Source of the DNA: Phoronis ovalis
Lineage: Eukaryota; Phoronida; Phoronidae
Assembly (NCBI GenBank): GCA_028565635.1
Contig: JAOXYB010034840.1
Coordinates: forward strand, 1 to 29,406
DNA length: 29,406 nt
Reading direction: 5' to 3'
The notes beneath the pieces are model-generated. The model was not told the origin of the DNA. It did no database searches and was given only the letters and a program-made list of their open reading frames with translations. The position numbers and the translations under genes were made by a program. Positions 22,636 through 29,406 of the stretch are shown piece by piece; positions within the stretch are counted from its first letter, which is position 1; each line of letters opens with the position of its first letter.

Positions 22636-23308
22636 TTAGTAGTTTTGAATCTGTTTTCAATTTTAACCCCGGCCTTTAAACACTCAAGTTTTATTTTATT
22701 TACCAATCACGAAAAACATCGAATTGACTACTGATGCCTACTGATGCCCAAAGTTTTCGGCATTCTTGCTGCCTCTCATCAATAAATGGCCGGTACAGGA
22801 AAACTTTTGGTAGTGTGTATATAAGGCCCAATGTCTTAATGCTTAACCCATGGTTAGCAATCTATGGCAACAAAAATAACCTGCTGTAGCTAAACGTATG
22901 CCCCTTGGTAAGCACCTCCATCCACATAGCTAAAATCGTATCTCTTCTGGTAAGCACCCAAAATCTAAAAATACCCTTGCAAATACTTCGGCAACCCGTC
23001 GTAAATATTAATGAGCGAAAAATATGTACCCGCCATCATAAGCAGTTTGAGCCGAAGTATATACGCAGTAACCGTAAAAAAACATACCGCATCGGGCGGT
23101 ACACACAATTTGTTCTACCATGTTCCAAATTTCGGGATCAAACACACAGGCAGCAGATTTCTGAAATCATTGGCAGTGATGGTTTGCTAACCCACTGTGC
23201 TTTAATAATGTATTAACCATTCAATATAAATATAAACTTATGCGCTCCCGTGGGTCTTTCGGAATTAGCAAAAACTATTCGTGAATCTGGTGAAGTAAGT
23301 TCATCTAT
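22636..23308. other. Intergenic region with weak repeats, no gene seen
   Basis: A diverged pair of units of about 40 bp sharing AGCTAAA, CGTAT and GGTAAGCACC occurs at about 22888-22960, and ACTGATGCC is doubled at about 22730-22750. A plus-strand open frame at about 22905-23216 contains YIRSNRKKTYRIGRYTQF. Its start lies in the repeat and I cannot assign it, so I do not call it a gene. Confidence 0.5.
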
Positions 23309-23753
23309 CAGGCCCGTCAGATGGGGGGTGCGTTGGGTGCGAACGCACCCCCCTTTTGAAATGGGAGGAATATATTTAATAATAACGCACACCCTTTTGA
23401 AATGAAAGGACCATTAATGTAATGTTAACGCACCCCCCTATTGAAACCGTAACGCACCCCCCTTTTGAAATAGTAACGCACCCCTTTTGAATTGACAGGA
23501 AAACACGCGCACCTGCCAGCCCCCCCCCCTTTGGAACAGAAAGAAATTTTTTTCTGACGATAGCACTTTTTCTGGGCGAATTGTTACAATAGGAATGGAA
23601 ACGACCTTTTTTTTTTGCTTGTCAATTTTTTCTGGCAGCACGGAGACGTTTCAGCAACCTTTTTTTGGATTACTGAACTGATGTTTTCCGAAATCGGTAA
23701 TTCTAATAACACCACAAACGCACGCCACTTTGAAAAAGTGTCTTACGGGCCTG
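23309..23753. mobile_element. Non-autonomous DNA transposon, hAT-like MITE
   Basis: The element is about 445 bp. It begins CAGGCCCGT (23309-23317) and ends ACGGGCCTG (23745-23753), perfect 9-bp terminal inverted repeats with a CAG...CTG end as in many hAT elements. A subterminal hairpin with 12-bp perfect arms lies at 23323-23353. Inside are about five diverged copies of a unit reading roughly AACGCACCCCCCTTTTGAAA (23342-23500), followed by a C-run. It encodes no transposase. The flanking octamers (TCATCTAT left, TCTATTCA right) are not a clean target duplication, although both include TCTAT. Confidence 0.65.
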
Positions 23754-23975
23754 TCTATTCATGATAACAAGCTATAGTGTTTAAGAATTGCTATAATAAA
23801 ACGATTTCTAAAATTTTATATAACTTACTTTTGTTAGAGCGTGTTAGGAGATGACTGTATCGGGTATATTGTAGGGAATAGATTAATTTTATTGTTACAG
23901 TATTTCTTTGTAACAATATTAGTGTACATTCTGTTTCAGCTGTTTCAATATTTTTGCTATAAACAGCCAACGGTT

Positions 23976-26900
23976 ATGAATTCATCTTCTGCGGACACTT
24001 CGAGCTGTAACAGGAAATCCTCTCAAATCATATATCACGGCAAAGGTACGATTACTCAAAGCAAATGTACGAAAAACAGTTCTGCCAGTGGACAGAAATC
24101 GCCTCCAGAGATTGTTGACAGTAAAAGGGCAAACATCCGGAGCACAGTGTTTGCAAATATTAAAGGTTCCATCACCGACATTACATCGTCTGAAGACAGT
24201 TCTGAAGGTGAAATAAAAAAAGGTTCTCCAGGAATTTCTAGTGGTAACAGTAGGAATATTCAAAGCACACTGTTAGCTAAAAGCAGTTCTAGCACGGACA
24301 TTACATCTTCTCAAGACAGTTCTGGAAGTTCTGAAGGTATTAAGAGCACAGCGTTTGCAAATATTAAAGGTTCTATCACCGACATTACATCATCGTCTGA
24401 AGATGATAGTGAAATAAAAAAATGTTCTCCGGGAATTTCTAACGGTAAAAGTGCACATATTCAAAGCGCGTTGTTTGCTAAAAATACCTATAGCAATGAC
24501 ATTAAATCTTCAGAAAACAATTCTAATACTGAAAAGAAATCGTCTTTTGACAATAAAAATGCCAACACTTTAATCACATTGTCTGGTGCAACTTTTACTT
24601 CCAGCAACGATATCACACGTTCTGCTGGTGAAAAAAAATCACCGCCATCAGGTGTTCCTGACGATAAAAACACGAATAGTCAAGAAATATTACCTTCTAA
24701 AAATAGTTCTAACACTAACATTACATCTTATGAAGAAAATTCTCCCAGTCAAAAGAAGTTGCCTCCAGAAATTTCAGGCAATAAAATTTCTGATATCCTG
24801 ATTACGTTGTCTCCTGACAGTACATCTCCTGAAGGTAGAACTGCCAGTACACAAAAATCGCCTCGCCCTAAAAGTGTGAAAAATCGTTACACACTATATG
24901 TTAAAACAAGTTCTAGCAGCGACAGCTCATCTTCAGAAGACGGTTCCGACAGTGATGTTAAATCATCTCAAAATGTTTCTGACGGAACTGTAAGTGCGAA
25001 TATTCAAAGTACGTTGTCCACTAATAACAATGCCACATCGGCTGCTGAAGACAGTTCTGACAGTAATGTGAAATTATCTGCAGTTGTTTCTGACGGTAAA
25101 AGTGCGAAAAGTACAGGCACATTGTCTGTAAATAACGGTTCTAGCTCTGATGGAGGCTCATCTTCTGAAACCAGTTCTAATAGTGAAAATTTAACTCTCG
25201 AGATTTCGGTCAGAAAAACAACGATTACGCAAAGGAAATCTGTAAAAGGCAGTCTTTCCAGTTCTGGGAACAGCACATCTTCTAATGTCAGTTCTGGCAG
25301 CAACATTTCTAACGCAAAGACGTCAAATAATCAAACCAAGTTATCTTCTAAAAAAATTTACAGCACAAACAGTACAAGCTCAGAGAACAGATTTGACACA
25401 GAATTGTCTCAATTAGGTCTTTCTGCCAGTGAAAAGGAAAGTTTTCAAATAGTTAAATATTTCAAAAACTTCTCCAGAGCCGTCGTCACAGATATAATTG
25501 AAAACTCTTTAAACACTATTAACGCTCATCCAGATGGAAAATCATCTCACGACATTTCTGTCGGTAAAAGTGCATTCATTCAAAAATATTCTGGAAACAT
25601 ATATGTTGACAAACAAAGAGCTGATGGTACTTTTCAACTTTTAAATTCAAATCTAGTATCGCGTTTGCAAACAGGTGATGGTGATGTCAAATTTGAGTAT
25701 GACTTACATGATCATTTTTCAACACTAGTAAACAATTTGAAAATTCTACACAACGAAGAAATTATGCTTGATACAACCATTCGATCGGAGTCTGGTAACG
25801 CAAAGAGATTTCACAAGGCTTTGTTAGTTGGTTATAATCCGTTACTTCTAAGTTTCCTTCCTGAATCCGAGATCTTAGATATTGAATTGCGACAGCTGTC
25901 AAAGGAAAGCCTCGAAATATTACATCAGTTTGTGTATCAGTTTAAAAAAGATAACAACGAAACAGCTGATGATCTTTCAGTGAGCCAGCAAAACATTTTT
26001 GATTTATTAGGTATCAATATTAAGACTTGGAATCCAGTTACATTGTCAGGTAAGGGACTAACTGTCTACAAGCTTCCAAAGTCACCAAACTTCCTTATTG
26101 TGACGGTATTTAAGTATTATAACGAATTAATAACGTATCAACGCTGGTGTTTCATTTTTTGATATTAAAGTTGGTGCATACTTTATTCGATAGCATCACC
26201 TGCATCTCCTTATGACGTTGGAATATTTAAATTTCAATGTGCCTAAGAAAGCACGAAAAGAACTATATTTTTTATATTCAAAGGGTGTTTTTATATTTGC
26301 ATATTTGCATTTGTTTTCAGATAACTTAATCGACTTGTTGAAGACCAACAATATCCAAAAGCTTAAAATCAAAACCACAGATTGCAAACTGGTAACAGTC
26401 CATATTGCTCTGTTGGTTGCAAGTAGTCCATATTTCAAAGAAAAGATAACAACAGGGATACTGGACGGTTGTCTTAAGCTTGATGTCGCATCAAAGACGA
26501 TGGATATTATAGTGCAGTTCATTTACACAGCCCGCATGAACCTGAACCAACACTGTGTCTCGGATGTTTTCCTGGCTTCTTGTAAATTCCAGTTACCAGC
26601 TGTACATGATGCCTGCACAAAATTTCTGTGTGAGCTGCTGCGGCCTGACTACTGCAAGCACGTCTTGCGTCTTGCTTCTCTCGGTCGCCAATGTAATCAA
26701 CATTTTGGTGGGGATTTATATTCCGCTGGTGTAAAATACATAGCGAAAAATTTCAACAAAGTCTCTAAAGAGGGGGAATTCCTGCTTTTGTCTGTTTCTG
26801 AGATGAAAAGTGTGATTCAGGATGACAATCTTTCAATTGACTTTGACAATGCTATCCAATCTCTCCTGTCTGTGCTAAAATGGTCTAAAAATAACGAAAT

Positions 26901-27624
26901 ACGGATTTCTTCTTTATCGGATATCCTTATACATTTCCCACTGGAAAATATAATAACATCAACTTTCAAATTAATAGCTGAAGATGTAAATAATTTACAA
27001 GATTTGTCTTCCATTATGAATAAAGCTATTAACAAAAGGATTCTTTCCGGTAACATGTCCATTTTGCACGAAACTCTGGATAGAAGTCTATCCGATCTCA
27101 TGCCCACCTTGAGTAAGTCTTCTGATAAAGTTACTCCTTTAAACAATATACCAGTAATGGGGGAATCATCACTGAAGGAAATTTGTCCCGATAAACAACG
27201 ATGGCACACAACGGTAAACACACCCGCTGGCACATTCAAATCGCCAGTGGCAAAACGAAAACTTGTAACTGATTCTGATTATATTCCTATACGTTCGAAC
27301 TTAAAAAGAAGAAAAATAGAAGCACTGCTAAAGAAAAATGGAGAGCCTGACCTACGCTATAAAGAGAACAAAGAATTATGGGTTAAGCAGAAAGTTGCTA
27401 AACTAAATATTCCTTTGAAGAAAAATGGAGAACCAGATAGGCGATTTAAAGTTTATAAACAATTTGTTAGCAAGTTGATGAAAAACACTCTATCAGGGAA
27501 ACCAGACATGCGCTTTAAAGAAAATAAAAATCCTGATGCAAGTGCCGCGTCATCTCACCTATCCTCTTATTATAGTGGTACAGGTGCATCATCAGGAAAG
27601 TACTTTAGCGGAGCTTTCCATTAA
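23976..27624 (+). CDS. Ser-rich tandem BTB (BTB-BTB-BACK-like) protein
   Basis: Two exons, 23976-26049 and 26321-27624, join across a 271-bp GT-AG intron in phase 1 to give about 1125 residues. I chose ATG 23976 because no earlier in-frame ATG exists; the hydrophobic frame before it is probably UTR or intron. Residues 1 to about 550 are Ser/Thr/Asp/Lys-rich decayed repeats containing SSED and DITSS blocks, likely disordered, with many casein kinase 2-like acidic Ser sites. A first BTB-like domain (about 580-690) has the usual HFSTLVNNLKIL...D-TI...F-HKALL pattern. A second, clearer BTB (about 692-800) has VHIALLVASSPYFKEKI and IVQFIYTARM, then a BACK-like region with EFLLLS. No kelch repeats follow. 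The tail has three G-x-PD-x-R motifs (about 1030-1095). BTB-BACK proteins often serve as Cullin-3 substrate adaptors; that role is inferred only. Confidence 0.85.
26050..26320 (+). other. Intron separating the two BTB domains
   Basis: Donor TCAG|GTAAGG and acceptor TTGTTTTCAG|AT fit the consensus. Both flanking frames read through to stops inside or beside it, and joining them keeps phase 1 and one continuous BTB reading frame. It falls exactly between the first and second BTB domains. Confidence 0.85.
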
Positions 27625-27736
27625 ATAAGGATAGAAAGCCAAATTCGATAATAATGACGCTGGTGCACCAACGTGAGACTGATCTTAAGCATCGCAAGCT
27701 GTCACGTGTCAAGGGTGTGACGTTTAGTTTTAAATG

Positions 27737-27747
27737 AATAAAATAAA
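27737..27747 (+). terminator. Overlapping polyadenylation signals of the BTB gene
   Basis: Two overlapping AATAAA hexamers (27737-27742 and 27742-27747) lie 113 bp after the stop codon, in the expected orientation and distance for a short 3' UTR. Confidence 0.7.
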
Positions 27748-29278
27748 ATGTAAAAGTACAAAAATGAAACAATATTCTTTTCCATATGTATTGTATCTTT
27801 CTTAATTCCAATTTTCAGCGTTACAATTAGAAAACGGTTGGTACAATTAAATAAATATGTATGTTGCGAAAAAAGGGATCAGCAGAGATACCCATTATAC
27901 TTCATTAGCTAGAACTCGTTATCTAACGAAGTTCTAACAAATTCTGCCGAAGAAGTCTAGTGACTTTGACAGAAGAAAGTCGATTATATTTTTTGCCACG
28001 ATATGGCCTTTTAACGATAGACAGTGCGCACAAAGTATCGCCACCTCAATCTTAACCCGTAAAAAAATCAGACCCATAAAGTCGAAAAAGATTTCTTATT
28101 CAAACATGCTATATTTTACTAATTCAAAAAGATAAATTTTCCAATACCTTTTGTATCTAATTTTCTTTTTCACGTCAAAATTTGGAAAATGATTTCTGGA
28201 GACAAAAACCCAGCATGACCAATACGTACTATAACCCAATTAATGTCATTATGCTTATATTAATAAAATATATTAACAGGTGTCATAAGAATTCGGTTTA
28301 TTGTAATATCTGTGCATTAGTACTAACTATATTAATTTTTTTAAATCCAGTTAATGTTTCTACGACTGGAGTCAATCTATAGTTCCCTTGTAGCTTACTT
28401 ATATCACAACGAAACCCAGATTTTTTAATGAAACTGAAACCTTTTTCGTCCTCTAGAGGACGCTTTACGCTAATTTCTTAGAAACCCGTGGCTGACCTCG
28501 CGTTTTAAAACAGGCTGGAAGCAAGGTATGATTTTAGACAGATTGGTTAGCATTATTTTGCAGGCGAGAGGCGCAATACATACATACATAGTTATCGTCT
28601 TATGTAACCAGTAACTTCTTACAGATTAATCATTTAAGGTTGTTTGTAGGAAGATTCAGACCACGACATGGGACATTCGGACCGGTTCGGAGTCGACGGA
28701 TGGGCGAACATACTATAATTAAGCCCCCATGGGCCAGACAGTGGCAATCTGAACCTAAATCCATCCGTTAGTTTTCCGTTCCTTCACAACAATCAGACTG
28801 TGTCAGAGGGAATTAGACTTCCATGAAGTAAAATTTGACCGCGGAATTTACTGACTGTGGAGAGACAGCAGACACCCGGGGGGGGGGGGTACTCAGGTTA
28901 TTTTTTGGTGGGAGTGTGCAGCCGAGTTGAAAATTTTGGATTTGGATTGTATACTTTTTACTGTATTTTATTGGATTGCTACCATAACGATATTCAAAAA
29001 TTTGGATTCCGATTCAGTACTACCCACTGCTTTCATGATTACAGCAAATAATTTGGATTAATTTTCGGTTTGTATCCATAATTCCATAAATAAATGTTGG
29101 AATTTGGTTTGCATAAGTCAGTTTGCGTAAAAATGGATTGCCATACTCAAATATCTTAATCGGTCTTAATCTACTCGATTAGTGTAACTGCAGTAAGTTC
29201 TTATTTAGGTCATGTTTACATTAATTTTATTTATTATTGGTTTTTAAGGAGTGTGACTATATAGAGCGCTTCATAATA
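27748..29278. other. Downstream intergenic region, probable repeat fragments
   Basis: No gene is recognised. ACGGATGG (28696-28703) and CCATCCGT (28761-28768) form an 8-bp inverted pair in a segment that is more GC-rich than its surroundings (about 28660-28780). A run of ten or so G at about 28869-28878, followed by repeated TTTGGATT words to about 29060, looks like part of another dispersed repeat. The rest is AT-rich and featureless. Confidence 0.45.
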
Positions 29279-29281
29279 GAG

Positions 29282-29348
<67 letters not shown>

Positions 29349-29358
29349 CTCCTCCTCT

Positions 29359-29406
<48 letters not shown>
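29279..29406. repeat. (CT)n microsatellite reaching the window edge
   Basis: About 128 bp of CT dinucleotides, interrupted by CCTCT at several points, continue to the last base of the window. The full length is therefore unknown. Confidence 0.97.

Noticed and set aside
23323-23520. CRISPR-like array of C-rich repeats
   Set aside because: Units are unequal and lack uniform spacers, and they lie inside an element with terminal inverted repeats in animal DNA.
23841-23975. Hydrophobic N-terminal extension of the BTB frame, as a possible membrane anchor
   Set aside because: It has no ATG, is AT-rich, and ends in a pyrimidine-rich stretch before CAG. Random AT-rich DNA gives hydrophobic residues, so UTR or intron is more likely.
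24000-25300. Minus-strand open frames opposite the Ser-rich region
   Set aside because: They mirror the repeated Ser and Lys codons of the plus-strand gene and have no independent signal.

Overview
This window looks like AT-rich nuclear DNA from an invertebrate animal. The genes carry many short exons with GT-AG introns, ordinary metazoan families are present, and introns and intergenic DNA are full of low-complexity and foldback repeats. An ammonium transporter of the Amt type (absent from vertebrates), a fibrillin-like matrix gene and lineage-specific BTB proteins would suit a mollusc or another lophotrochozoan. The sequence alone does not fix the species.

Layout. (1) Positions 6990 down to about 202, minus strand: a secreted Cys-rich protein. 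It has a signal peptide, a fibrillin-type N-terminus with three EGF-like modules, and a 2.3-kb exon with about 17 Cys-x4-Cys motifs. Its first exon (6872-6990) and exon 2 (6266-6366) are short and were found by joining splice sites in phase. (2) Positions 7502-16421, plus strand: RBBP5, the WD40 subunit of MLL/SET1 histone H3K4 methyltransferase complexes, resolved into 14 phase-consistent exons coding for 502 residues. Genes 1 and 2 are head to head with 511 bp between start codons. That gap holds ETS-like, CTCF-like and YY1-like motifs. (3) Positions 21198 down to 16921, minus strand: an ammonium transporter of 8 exons and about 570 residues, convergent with RBBP5. A perfect 14-bp hairpin lies between the two 3' ends. 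(4) Positions 23976-27624, plus strand: a two-exon gene coding for an approximately 1125-residue protein. It has a long Ser-rich repeat region, two BTB domains, a BACK-like region and a C-terminal triple motif.

Repeats and mobile DNA. There is a 0.6-kb foldback in RBBP5 intron 1, a minisatellite in RBBP5 intron 12, and an inverted partial copy of ammonium transporter exon 5 inside that gene's own second intron. There is also a 41-bp tandem duplication, a non-autonomous hAT-like element just upstream of the BTB gene, and a (CT)n microsatellite at the right edge.

The four genes are not an operon and show no common pathway. Nothing here amounts to a clear new multi-gene system. The most distinctive items are the architectures of the Cys-rich matrix protein and the tandem-BTB protein, and the inverted exon copy.
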